Shown piece after piece: positions 15,426 to 23,010 of a stretch of DNA of 33,009 bases. Location of the stretch: contig CAZJJK010000024.1 in assembly GCA_964546285.1 (NCBI GenBank), positions 1 through 33,009 on the forward strand. Reading direction: 5' to 3'. Each line of letters starts with the position of its first letter. Within the stretch, counting starts at the first letter, position 1. The position numbers and the translations under genes were made by a program. The notes under the pieces are model-generated. The model ran no database searches. It saw only the letters and a program-made list of their open reading frames with translations, and was not told where the DNA came from. The stretch is from CAZJJK01 sp964546285. GTDB lineage: Bacteria; Spirochaetota; Spirochaetia; Treponematales; Breznakiellaceae.

Positions 15426-16382
15426 ATGCATCCAATTTTGAACACCGTGGCTGGTATCGGTTTAGTGCCGGTCATAAAAATCGATGACGCCGCTAAGGCG
15501 CTTCCCTTAGGCAAGGCCCTGGCCGCGGGCGGGATTCCAGTCGCCGAGCTTACTTTTCGTACCGCCGCCGCTGAAGAAGCGATCCGGTCTATGGCGCGAG
15601 AATGCCCCGATCTTTTAGTGGGAGCCGGTACCGTCATAAATGTGGATCTGGCTAAAAAAGCTCTCGCCGCCGGCGCTAAGTTTATCGTCGCGCCTGGTTT
15701 TAACCCCGCTGTGGTGGATTATTGTCTTGAGCGCGGCGTGCCTGTATTGCCCGGCGTCAATAACGCCTCTCAAATAGAAGCCGGTTTGGCTAAGGGGCTG
15801 GAAGTGTTCAAGTTTTTTCCAGCTGAGGCTTCCGGGGGCGTCGCGATGATAGAAGCCTTAGCCGCTCCTTTCGGCGGCGTAAAATTCGTGCCCACCGGCG
15901 GCATTAACGCCGCGAACGCCGGCGACTACGCTAAACGGGACGCCGTTTTAGCGATTGGCGGAAGCTGGATGGTAAAATCCGATCTTATCGCCGCTGAAAA
16001 ATGGGACGATATCAAAAAACTTTGTGAGACAGCGGTAACGGCCATACAAGGGTTTAGCTATGCCCATCTTGGTATAAACCTTTCCAATGAGGCGGAAGCT
16101 TTCTCCGTCTCGGAGCCGCTGACAAAATTCGGTCTGCTTCCAAAAGATGGCGCTTCCTCAATCTTTGTCGGCGGCGTTTTTGAGCTTATGAAGAGTGTCG
16201 GTCGTGGCGAGCGCGGCCATGTCGCCATGAAGTGTAATAATGTAGAGCGGGCGCTGGTTTATTTAGCTCGTTTCGGCTTCAAGGGCGTTGAGGAAACGGC
16301 GAAATATGAGAAGGGCCATCTAAAAGTCATCTATCTCGATAAGGAAATAGGCGGATTCGCCTTCCATCTGGTGCGGGATTAA
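15426..16382 (+). CDS. eda: KDPG aldolase with a C-terminal VOC-like domain
   Basis: The first ~207 residues are a KDPG/KHG aldolase, which splits KDPG to pyruvate and glyceraldehyde-3-phosphate. The landmarks are PVAELTFRT with the catalytic Glu, VGAGTV, the Schiff-base Lys129 in VFKFFPAE, and FVPTGGIN. A further ~110 residues start at YAHLGINLSNEAEAF and end GGFAFHLVRD. Their pattern (AHLGIN, GHVAMKCNNVERALVYLARFG) resembles a glyoxalase/VOC fold. Aldolases are normally about 210 residues, so this is an extended form. The join is in frame with no sign of a stop, and the ribosome site is a strong GGAGG. The role of the added domain is unknown. Confidence 0.88.
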   Translation: MHPILNTVAGIGLVPVIKIDDAAKALPLGKALAAGGIPVAELTFRTAAAEEAIRSMARECPDLLVGAGTVINVDLAKKALAAGAKFIVAPGFNPAVVDYCLERGVPVLPGVNNASQIEAGLAKGLEVFKFFPAEASGGVAMIEALAAPFGGVKFVPTGGINAANAGDYAKRDAVLAIGGSWMVKSDLIAAEKWDDIKKLCETAVTAIQGFSYAHLGINLSNEAEAFSVSEPLTKFGLLPKDGASSIFVGGVFELMKSVGRGERGHVAMKCNNVERALVYLARFGFKGVEETAKYEKGHLKVIYLDKEIGGFAFHLVRD

Positions 16383-16554
16383 TGGTTTCGTAATTCGCTA
16401 TTAATTTTTAGGGGGGCTTCCATCGCGTGAAGGAAGGCAATGTGGCGCGCAAAGAAGGAAGGTTCCATCGTTTTAATCCTGCTGTCTATTAAAAAAAAGC
16501 TATTTGATATTTTTAAGCTTTCGCTTTCCCCAAAGCGGTCGTAGAATAAGGCCA

Positions 16555-16573
16555 TACTATTTCGTAAATAGTA
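16555..16573. promoter_or_regulatory. 19-bp palindrome upstream of the lipoprotein gene
   Basis: TACTATTT and AAATAGTA flank CGT, with all eight pairs matching. It lies 28 bases ahead of the ATG and just before the GGAGG site, where a repressor operator or a leader stem-loop could act. The rest of the 16383-16601 spacer shows only a short CGCTTT/AAAGCG stem at 16522. Confidence 0.45.
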
Positions 16574-16601
16574 CATATTCAAAGAGGTTTGGAGGCTTCA
16601 C

Positions 16602-17603
16602 ATGAAAAATTCTCAAAAACTTTCTTTCACGTTCTTCGGTATCTTTTTATTCGTTTTTCTCAACACCCTATTCTCTTGCGCCGGTCTTTTTGGCCCCGAT
16701 AAAAAAGGTTCCTTGATAATCAGGTCTTATTCGGAGAGCTACGCGGCTGACCCCTCAGTTATTACGGCCGATCTGCGTATCCAAGCTATATTGGATGTGG
16801 CCGGTCCCAATAGTTACGCGGAGACTGTTGTGACGGACGATTTGGGTTATTACGATTTCGGCGAGCTGGTCGTGGGGGAATATACCATACAGCCGCGCTA
16901 CTTCCCCGTGAGCGCCGCTAGAACCGTTACGGTCCGCGCCGATATGGAAACGGAGGAAGCTGTCCCCATCCCCGCAGTAGCTATGTCCTTTTACGTATTG
17001 AATGGCGGAAGCGTCGCCTTGAGCGAAACGGACATAAGAAAAGCGCTGTGCGCGGCGCTGGATAGAAGCGCCATTCTAGGAATCGTCGGCGAGCCTAAGC
17101 AAGCGCTTTACAATATGGTTCCTCCTCAAATGGCCGGGCCTTGGATGGTTTCCGCCCTTTCCTTATCGGAATCTATCCAAACCGCCAATACGCTCCTTGG
17201 CGAACACGCTGACATAGAATTCGGGATCTTATTCAATGACTCGCCCGAAAATCAAACTATAGCGGAGAGTCTGCAAAGCTCGTGGCAGAACCTTAGCGGC
17301 TCCGGTTTTACGGCGGTGACCGTAAATTTGACTAGTCAGGCTTGGGATGCTTTTATTCAAACGCGGGATACCGATAAAAATTTTGATGTCGCTCGCCATG
17401 GTTGGGTGATGGATTCCAATAATCTACTGGTGTTTTATGAATCCCTTGGTAATTACATAGATGACGACGCTTATACCGGCTGGCTGACCAGCGCGCGTGA
17501 CAAGCTGGAAAGCGGAGATATCACGGGCTATGAGAATGATATTGTAGCGATAAATAATTACTTGATCGATAACGCATTTATTCTGCCTTTGTATTCTTAT
17601 TAG
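16602..17603 (+). CDS. Lipoprotein with carboxypeptidase-like beta domain and OppA-type fragment
   Basis: The 333-residue protein has a signal peptide ending in a lipobox (LFSC, Cys26), so it is anchored to a membrane. About residues 35-125 look like a CNA-B or carboxypeptidase-regulatory beta sandwich (GSLIIRSYS, then DDLGYYDFGELVVGEYTIQP). The remainder, about 130-333, resembles the C-terminal lobe of family-5 peptide-binding proteins: DIRKALCAALDRSAIL, then a FDVARHGWVMDSNN segment and an ending with NAFILPLYSY. A full OppA protein is more than 500 residues, and here the N-terminal lobe is absent. The role is unknown. GGAGG precedes the ATG, and a strong terminator follows. Confidence 0.7.
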   Translation: MKNSQKLSFTFFGIFLFVFLNTLFSCAGLFGPDKKGSLIIRSYSESYAADPSVITADLRIQAILDVAGPNSYAETVVTDDLGYYDFGELVVGEYTIQPRYFPVSAARTVTVRADMETEEAVPIPAVAMSFYVLNGGSVALSETDIRKALCAALDRSAILGIVGEPKQALYNMVPPQMAGPWMVSALSLSESIQTANTLLGEHADIEFGILFNDSPENQTIAESLQSSWQNLSGSGFTAVTVNLTSQAWDAFIQTRDTDKNFDVARHGWVMDSNNLLVFYESLGNYIDDDAYTGWLTSARDKLESGDITGYENDIVAINNYLIDNAFILPLYSY

Positions 17604-17623
17604 GCGGCTATAATAATATGGAG

Positions 17624-17666
17624 CCGCTTTTCCCCTTTGGGTTAGAAGGGGGAAAGCGGGTTTTTT
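17624..17666 (+). terminator. Strong intrinsic terminator after the lipoprotein gene
   Basis: A stem of about 14 positions (CCGCTTTTCCCCTT with AAGGGGGAAAGCGG) is followed by G and six Ts. An overlapping upstream stem, GCGGCT/AGCCGC at 17604-17627, uses the same CCGC bases, so the two cannot form together. Confidence 0.8.
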
Positions 17667-17668
17667 GT

Positions 17669-17687
17669 ACTGCTGCCAATTTTGTTG
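17669..17687 (-). repeat. 19-bp IS-type inverted repeat, copy 2
   Basis: Read on the minus strand this is CAACAAAATTGGCAGCAGT, identical to copies 3 and 4. It begins two bases after the T run of the preceding terminator. Confidence 0.75.
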
Positions 17688-17884
17688 GAAATGAATTTCC
17701 TTGGTTTTTTATATTTAGCAGGGACTTACTAGAATAAAATCACAAGTTCTTAGATGGGACCAGAACTTTACGCGGATATTTCTCATTGATGGCTTGACTC
17801 GCGGTAACGAGAATCTGGGCTAAATGTGTAACTACACCGATGCTGATACAGGATTTCTATGTGGGAATCAGCGGTTCCAGCGTG

Positions 17885-17903
17885 CAACAAAATTGGCAGC
17901 AGT
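17885..17903 (+). repeat. 19-bp IS-type inverted repeat, copy 3
   Basis: The sequence is CAACAAAATTGGCAGCAGT. The following bases TTGGT are also shared with copy 5, so the conserved unit may extend to 24 bases in some copies. Confidence 0.75.
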
Positions 17904-18041
17904 TGGTTCTTTTCATTGGGTCTTCTTAATTGGCGAAAATTGCCCTGCCTGTGGGCGCTGAATACTGCCTTATGTGCTAACGGCATTTTAACTTTGGTTT
18001 TCCGTCGCCTAGATCGTCGGTGTAGGGTGTCGACATCGCTT

Positions 18042-18070
18042 TTGATGAAAGCGTCATATTGGTCTACTCT
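18042..18070 (+). promoter_or_regulatory. Weak promoter candidate for the epimerase gene
   Basis: TTGATG and TACTCT are spaced by 17 bases and end 18 bases ahead of the ATG. The stretch from 17904 to 18041 has no other feature I can support except a short match to 285-319. Confidence 0.3.
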
Positions 18071-18088
18071 ATCAATAGGAAGGAAAAC

Positions 18089-19084
18089 ATGAATATCCTC
18101 ATTACCGGCGCTTTCGGCGGAATCGGTTCGCTCGTCATCGACGAGGCGCTTCGGCGTGGCCATCAGGTCACCGCCTTCGACGTCCAAACCCGCGCCAACG
18201 CGAGGATAGCCGTGAAGCGCCGAAGCCAGGGCGTCAAGGTTATCCTGGGCGATATTAGGAATGGCGGCGATATCGCGGCGGCCGTGGCTGGCCAAGATGT
18301 CGTTATCCATATGGCGGCCATCCTGCCTCCGGCCAGCGAGAAAAATCCCGACTTGTGCCGCACGGTCAATGTCCTCGGCACCGAAAACCTCATCGCGCGT
18401 CTCCGTGAAAGCCCGTCGCCGCCAGCCTTGGTGGAAGTATCGTCAGTCAGCGTCATGGGACCGACTCAAAACGCGCCGCCGCCCGTTTCGGCGGATCGGG
18501 TGACGCGGGCTTCTGACGTTTATTCTCATAGTAAGATCGATGCCGAAGCCGCGGTCCGTGCTTCTGGCTTACGTCACTGCGTGCTGAGGCTGGCCGCCGT
18601 CTTACCCACGACGCTCAATTTTACGAACATTTTAAAGATGATCGGACTTATTTTCGATATGCCTTTGGCCGCGCGCTGCGAAATCGTGTTCGATATCGAT
18701 GTCGCCTATGCCCTGGTATCCGCCGCGGAGCGTCTTGCTGAATTGGACGCGATCGATGGACTCGTGGGCTTTATCGCCGGCGGTGAAGCGCAAGGCTGCC
18801 AAATCGTTGTCAAGGAAATGTTCGGCGGCATTCTTGGCTCCTTCGGTCTTGACAGTTTGGATGAGGGGCTTTTTGCCCAGGATTTGAACGCTTACTATCT
18901 GGATTGGTATGATACCGCCAACACTCAAGCGCTTTTCGGCTATCAGCGCGTTTCTTTTCGCCAGTGGAAGAGCCTGATCGTGACTAAGTATCGTTGGGCG
19001 TTACCCTTGATCGTCGTTTTCCGGGGCTTTATTATCAGCTTTATCGCCAGGCGGTCGCCGAGGTACGCGGTCCCGAGGAAATAA
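18089..19084 (+). CDS. NAD-dependent epimerase/dehydratase (extended SDR) with C-terminal membrane segment
   Basis: The 331-residue protein begins with the Rossmann loop TGAFGGIG and includes DVVIHMAAILPP, NVLGTENL, SSVSVMGP and the catalytic YSHSK. These features define an extended short-chain dehydrogenase of the NAD-dependent epimerase type. The substrate cannot be named. The end is hydrophobic and basic (LPLIVVFRGFIISFIARRSP), suggesting membrane attachment. The ATG is chosen because AGGAAGGA lies just upstream; the in-frame TTG/ATG-like positions from 18059 have no site. The codons (many GCC, CGC, ATC) look richer in G+C than the lipoprotein gene before it. The gene lies between inverted repeats of the IS type, which suggests possible transfer as cargo. 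Confidence 0.82.
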   Translation: MNILITGAFGGIGSLVIDEALRRGHQVTAFDVQTRANARIAVKRRSQGVKVILGDIRNGGDIAAAVAGQDVVIHMAAILPPASEKNPDLCRTVNVLGTENLIARLRESPSPPALVEVSSVSVMGPTQNAPPPVSADRVTRASDVYSHSKIDAEAAVRASGLRHCVLRLAAVLPTTLNFTNILKMIGLIFDMPLAARCEIVFDIDVAYALVSAAERLAELDAIDGLVGFIAGGEAQGCQIVVKEMFGGILGSFGLDSLDEGLFAQDLNAYYLDWYDTANTQALFGYQRVSFRQWKSLIVTKYRWALPLIVVFRGFIISFIARRSPRYAVPRK

Positions 19085-19109
19085 GGGAGGGGCCCGTAGA
19101 TTTTAGCCG

Positions 19110-19128
19110 CAACAAAATTGGCAGCAGT
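19110..19128 (+). repeat. 19-bp IS-type inverted repeat, copy 4
   Basis: CAACAAAATTGGCAGCAGT, identical to copy 3, lies 25 bases after the epimerase stop codon. Confidence 0.75.
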
Positions 19129-19204
19129 GGTTATCGATTTTTCTATTCGTGAATATATAGGATCGCCGCTCCTTAAGGCTGGTGATAATATTATATGTAA
19201 AACG

Positions 19205-19256
19205 TTGCGGCTTTGGGTGTAGCGCGATAAATTAGTATCATCGGCTGTAAGCCGAT
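19205..19256 (+). promoter_or_regulatory. Candidate promoter and leader stem of the mosaic surface protein gene
   Basis: TTGCGG and TAAATT are spaced by 17 bases (19205-19233). They are followed by a seven-pair stem, ATCGGCT/AGCCGAT, at 19240-19256. A further CCGG-gatatgt-CCGG repeat lies at 19262-19276. Confidence 0.35.
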
Positions 19257-19299
19257 ATGCCGGGATATGTCCGGTATACTTTTCCTAGAGGAGTTCGCT

Positions 19300-22200
19300 T
19301 TGAAATCTAAACGGCTACGTGTGGCTTTATTCACCGCGGCTTTTGCCTTAATCGTTGGCTCTGTTTGGGCCCAAAATCGTACGGCATTAACCATAATGTG
19401 CGACAAGGTTGGGGCGCAGGTCTATATCAACAATCGTCTGGTTGGTACCACCACGCCCAATTTCTCGCAATTGGTTCCGGCGGGGACTTACGCAGTCGTC
19501 GTGAAAATGCGCGGTTATCCCGATTTTTCCAAAACCGTCGTCGCGACCGGCTCTCCTATTACACTGACGGTGAAATTCGACGCGGCGCCGTCATCCTCTC
19601 AGAGCCCGACGACCGCCGCCGTCCCAAGTCCCTCCCCGGTCCAGATACCGGCGCCGACCCTGGTTAAGCCCAGAACCCTGGGCGCCGCCTCGACTCTAGG
19701 CGGCGCGACAACGACCGCCCCTAAACCAAGCGTCCCCGCCGAGACGCCGACGGTCACGCCGATGACCAGCGGCGACGCGTATAGTTTCCAATTCCTGCCT
19801 ATCTCGAACAGTGCATTATTCCGGGTTGCCGTTTACGGTGATGGCAAATATTTGATAAGCGGCAATAGCGGCGTTCTATTCTCTTCACCTGATGGTGTGG
19901 ATTGGAAGCGGCAAAGCTCTATTCCTATTACTAATGTGTTGGACATTATTTACGCCGGCGGTCAATTCGTGGCTGTCGGGGATTGGGGCGGTATCGCCAC
20001 GTCGAAGGATGGTATTTCCTGGACGCGCCGAACATCGGGCGTTGACAAGCATTTGGCTTCCATCGCTTATTCCGGCAATCGTTATGTAGTGAGCGGTCAA
20101 TTTGGGGTATTGCTCTATTCAAACGATGGTATTTCCTGGACTTCTCTTAAGACTGGGCTTTCTTCCCACATTAGTTCCGTCGCCTATGGTTCAGGCCTCT
20201 TTGTGGCCGTTACCCAGGACGCGACGGTGTTGACTTCCTCAAACGGTATCACCTGGAAACAAGCATCGCTACGTTTATATCCGCTCCAAGCTCAAGCCGT
20301 CATTTACGGCGATAAGGGTTTTGTCATTGGCGCCTCTGGCCAGAACGCGGTTCTTCTCCATTCCACGGATGGAAATAATTGGACACGAACTTACGAAGCT
20401 ATTGGACAGGCTGCTTTCCGTAGTCTGTTCTGGGATGTGGATCGTTATTTGGCCGTGAACGGCAGCGAAATAGTAGAGTCCAAAGACGGGAAAGTCTGGT
20501 CCTCAGTCGTTTCCGGAACCACAAAACCGCTATTTAAGCTGGCTTCAGGCGGCGGCGCTACAATTATAGTCGCGTCTGACGGGTCTGGCCTTATCGTCAG
20601 CCGGACCCCCGGTAAAGAAAGCCCGAAAATACTAACCCCGCCCACTCCTCCTGTCGCGACGCCTACTCCGAGGCCGCTGACGCCGACCGTTCCCGCCGCC
20701 AAGCCAGTCGTCCCAGCCAAGCCGGCCGTGGCCGACTACGTGATGGTACCGGCCGGAACCACCAGCGCCGCCAACGGCAATATCAAGCTGGACTACGCCA
20801 TAGAAGCGAACAAGTACGAGGTGACCAACGCCGAATTCCTGGCCTTCCTCAACGACCCGGCGTCCGGCGTCAGAGTCAACGGCACCATGGTCGTCAATAA
20901 GGACAACATCGGCTATTTCGAGATGAATCGCGACGAGTGTCAGATAGCTTACAAGGGGAACGCGTTCTATCTCAAAGAAGGTGTCGATGCTAAGGGCAAT
21001 AAGATCGATCTGGCCAATTACCCGGTGGTGTTCGTCACTTGGTACGGAGCGGCGGCTTATTGTAACTGGTTGAGTGTCAAGAACGGCTTAAGTCCCGTAT
21101 ATGACATCCGAGTCGGCGAATACTGGGAGAATTTATTAACGAATAAGGACCTTAGCAAAGCGGCGGGATTCCGCTTGCCGACTGACAGGGAATGGATGTA
21201 CGCCGCGCGGGGCGGCGCCGCTGGTCAAGCCACCGATTATGCCGGCAGTAATGTGTTCGGCGATGTCGCCTGGCATTATCACAACGTCATGAACGTCCCC
21301 GGGGTTTCGCGCCTGTATGGCGGCGGAACGGATTGGCACGGCACCATGCCGATCGGGACGAAGAAAGCAAACGAGCTGGGCCTCTACGATATGAGCGGAA
21401 ACGCCTGCGAATGGGCAATCAACATGTCGGTGCGGGGCGGTTCCTTCGCCGCTGATTCCTCAGGGATAAAGGTTGACAGTTGGTTCGCGGCGAGCGCGGC
21501 CTGGAACGCTAACCAAAGCGGTTTCCGGGTGTTCCGGACCGCCCTCGGGACGCGTCCGGGCGCCGCGGCTGCCACCGCGCCTGTAGCCGCACCAATGGCC
21601 GCCAAGCCGGCCGTGGCCGACTATGTGATGGTGCCGGCCGGAACCACCAGCGCCGCCAACGGCAATATTAAGCTGGACTACGCCATAGAAGCGAACAAGT
21701 ACGAGGTGACCAACGCCGAGTTCCTTGCCTTCCTCAACGACCCAGATTCCGGCGTCAGACTAAACGGCGACGTGATTGTCAATAAGGGTAATATCACGTA
21801 TTTCGGAATGACCGGCGACAGCCAAATAGGCTACAACGGTAGTTCTTTCTATCTCAAAGAAGGTGTCGATGCTAAGGGCAACCAGATCGATCTGGCCAAT
21901 TACCCAGTGGTGTTTGTCACCTGGTACGGGGCTGCGGCCTATTGCAACTGGTTGAGCGTCAAGAACGGTTTAAGTCCCGTATATGACATCCGAGTCGGCG
22001 AATATTGGGAAAATTTACTAACGAATAGGGACCTTAGCAAAGCGGCGGGATTCCGCTTGCCGACTGACAGGGAATGGATGTACGCCGCGCGGGGCGGCGC
22101 AGCCGGGCAAAACACCGCTCACTCCGGTGCCGATACGGCTGATACCGTGGCTTGGTATACGAGTAATACCAAGAATGTCGCCGGCGTATCGCGTTTGTAT

Positions 22201-22893
22201 AACCCGACACCGTCCGCGCCTTCATGGTCGGGTACCATGCCTGTCGGGACGAAGAAGGCGAATGAGTTAGGTCTCTACGATATGAGCGGAAACGCCTGCG
22301 AATGGGGAATCGATACGTCGGTCAGGGGTGGTTCCTTCGCCATGGACGCCGCGGGAGTGAGGGTGGACAGTTGGTTCTCGGCGAACGCGGCTTGGAATGC
22401 CTCGCAGAGCGGTTTCCGTGTATTCCGCACCGCCATCGGGACGCGGCCTGGCGCCGCGGCGGCCGTCAAGCCCGCGGTTCCCGCCGCCAAACCGGTCGCG
22501 GCCCAGCTTGGTTCTGTCGTTGATATACCCTTATCCGCGACCGGGAAAGAGATAAGCTTCACGATCGGCGATTACGGGACGGCCGACGAAGCACGTTATT
22601 TTAAAGTTGCCGTTCCAGACGCTAAAGGCTATCGAGTGGCGGCGTATGACCCTTCGATGAAGGGATCGTTCTATATGTATGTGTACAAAGACGCGGCCAT
22701 GACGCGGGAGAGCGGGGACGGCCGGCGCGAAACTGGACGGCTAGATCATCCCACAAACGGTAATATGTATTTCCGCGATTTCGCGGAACCTGGAACGTAC
22801 TACATTAAGGTCGTAAACCGTCGCAAAAGCGGAATCATCGAATGTTCGGCGGCGTTCTGGCAATATAACCGAATCTATGATGGAGAGCGCTAA
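19300..22893 (+). CDS. Secreted mosaic protein: PEGA, six-bladed propeller, two FGE-fold domains, beta C-terminus
   Basis: About 1197 residues. It has a signal peptide (1-25, ending SVWAQ), a PEGA domain (about 28-95), and a Pro/Thr-rich linker (100-160). A propeller (about 165-425) has six repeats ending in (S/N)(D/N)Gxx W, for example SKDGISW and SNDGISW. A second Pro-rich linker follows, then two FGE/SUMF1-type domains (about 474-757 and 768-1055), and a final beta domain resembling a PPC domain. The FGE domains keep VRGGSF and SGFRVFR but have no cysteines at the catalytic positions, so they are binding scaffolds, not formylglycine enzymes. The start is TTG at 19300, six bases after AGAGGAG. 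A surface or periplasmic adhesion or binding role is likely; the ligand is unknown. Confidence 0.82.
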   Translation: MKSKRLRVALFTAAFALIVGSVWAQNRTALTIMCDKVGAQVYINNRLVGTTTPNFSQLVPAGTYAVVVKMRGYPDFSKTVVATGSPITLTVKFDAAPSSSQSPTTAAVPSPSPVQIPAPTLVKPRTLGAASTLGGATTTAPKPSVPAETPTVTPMTSGDAYSFQFLPISNSALFRVAVYGDGKYLISGNSGVLFSSPDGVDWKRQSSIPITNVLDIIYAGGQFVAVGDWGGIATSKDGISWTRRTSGVDKHLASIAYSGNRYVVSGQFGVLLYSNDGISWTSLKTGLSSHISSVAYGSGLFVAVTQDATVLTSSNGITWKQASLRLYPLQAQAVIYGDKGFVIGASGQNAVLLHSTDGNNWTRTYEAIGQAAFRSLFWDVDRYLAVNGSEIVESKDGKVWSSVVSGTTKPLFKLASGGGATIIVASDGSGLIVSRTPGKESPKILTPPTPPVATPTPRPLTPTVPAAKPVVPAKPAVADYVMVPAGTTSAANGNIKLDYAIEANKYEVTNAEFLAFLNDPASGVRVNGTMVVNKDNIGYFEMNRDECQIAYKGNAFYLKEGVDAKGNKIDLANYPVVFVTWYGAAAYCNWLSVKNGLSPVYDIRVGEYWENLLTNKDLSKAAGFRLPTDREWMYAARGGAAGQATDYAGSNVFGDVAWHYHNVMNVPGVSRLYGGGTDWHGTMPIGTKKANELGLYDMSGNACEWAINMSVRGGSFAADSSGIKVDSWFAASAAWNANQSGFRVFRTALGTRPGAAAATAPVAAPMAAKPAVADYVMVPAGTTSAANGNIKLDYAIEANKYEVTNAEFLAFLNDPDSGVRLNGDVIVNKGNITYFGMTGDSQIGYNGSSFYLKEGVDAKGNQIDLANYPVVFVTWYGAAAYCNWLSVKNGLSPVYDIRVGEYWENLLTNRDLSKAAGFRLPTDREWMYAARGGAAGQNTAHSGADTADTVAWYTSNTKNVAGVSRLYNPTPSAPSWSGTMPVGTKKANELGLYDMSGNACEWGIDTSVRGGSFAMDAAGVRVDSWFSANAAWNASQSGFRVFRTAIGTRPGAAAAVKPAVPAAKPVAAQLGSVVDIPLSATGKEISFTIGDYGTADEARYFKVAVPDAKGYRVAAYDPSMKGSFYMYVYKDAAMTRESGDGRRETGRLDHPTNGNMYFRDFAEPGTYYIKVVNRRKSGIIECSAAFWQYNRIYDGER
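20716..21573 (+). repeat. Tandem FGE-domain repeat, unit 1
   Basis: This unit is nearly identical to 21601-22464 over long stretches, at an 885-base period. Divergence is concentrated near 20885-20960, 21225-21340 and 21415-21500, which encode loops of the FGE/C-type-lectin fold. Confidence 0.9.
21601..22464 (+). repeat. Tandem FGE-domain repeat, unit 2
   Basis: This second copy encodes the same scaffold with different loops. Shared stretches differ only by scattered, often silent, bases, which points to recent duplication or ongoing gene conversion. Confidence 0.9.
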
Positions 22894-22980
22894 GCTTTTA
22901 TGGCGAGGGAGGCTCCGCCGAACTAGGCCGGTTTTGGCGGAGGCTCCAAAAGTTATAAGCTTATGTGATAGTTCCCGTGG

Positions 22981-23010
22981 AAAAGAGCCGGCCGCGGGCC
23001 GGCTCTTTTT
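22981..23010. terminator. Bidirectional terminator between convergent genes
   Basis: AAAAGAGCCGGCC, loop GCG and GGCCGGCTCTTTTT form a symmetrical stem with A/T tails suited to both directions. The minus-strand gene's stop codon overlaps its right edge. Upstream, 22909-22950 holds a second pair of complementary blocks (GGAGGCTCCGCC and GGCGGAGGCTCC). Confidence 0.8.

Larger units (their letters stand above)
17669..17903. mobile_element. Candidate 235-bp MITE-like element
   Basis: Two perfect 19-bp copies of the inverted repeat face each other with about 197 bp between them and no supported gene. This is the layout of a miniature non-autonomous transposon moved by the IS whose ends border the window. 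I could not see a target duplication (TTTTTTGT on the left, TGGTTCTT on the right), so the unit may be old or may be part of the larger segment that ends at 19128. Nothing else was recognised in the interior. Confidence 0.45.
17669..19128. mobile_element. Inverted-repeat-bounded segment carrying an epimerase-like gene
   Basis: The outermost inverted-oriented copies of the 19-bp repeat (17669-17687 and 19110-19128) enclose 1.46 kb that contains one gene, an SDR epimerase, and no transposase. This could be an IS-derived transporter element with a passenger gene. Alternatively it could be a MITE followed by an independent solo repeat. No flanking duplication is visible. Confidence 0.35.

Noticed and set aside
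16379..16582. 67-residue minus-strand open frame after the aldolase gene
   Set aside because: It has no ribosome site on the minus strand, starts with a weak codon, overlaps the aldolase stop, and the peptide matches nothing I recognise.
17783..18310. 175-residue minus-strand open frame across an inverted repeat and the epimerase start
   Set aside because: It lies antisense to the well-supported epimerase gene, reads through the transposon-type repeat, and has no ribosome site or family motif.
20716..22464. Formylglycine-generating enzyme activity
   Set aside because: The segment after VRGGSF has no cysteine in either domain, so the catalytic cysteine pair is missing.
20716..22893. Diversity-generating retroelement target
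   Set aside because: The fold is right, but there is no reverse transcriptase or template repeat in the window, and differences between the two domain copies are not restricted to adenine positions. It is kept only as a lead for a genome search.
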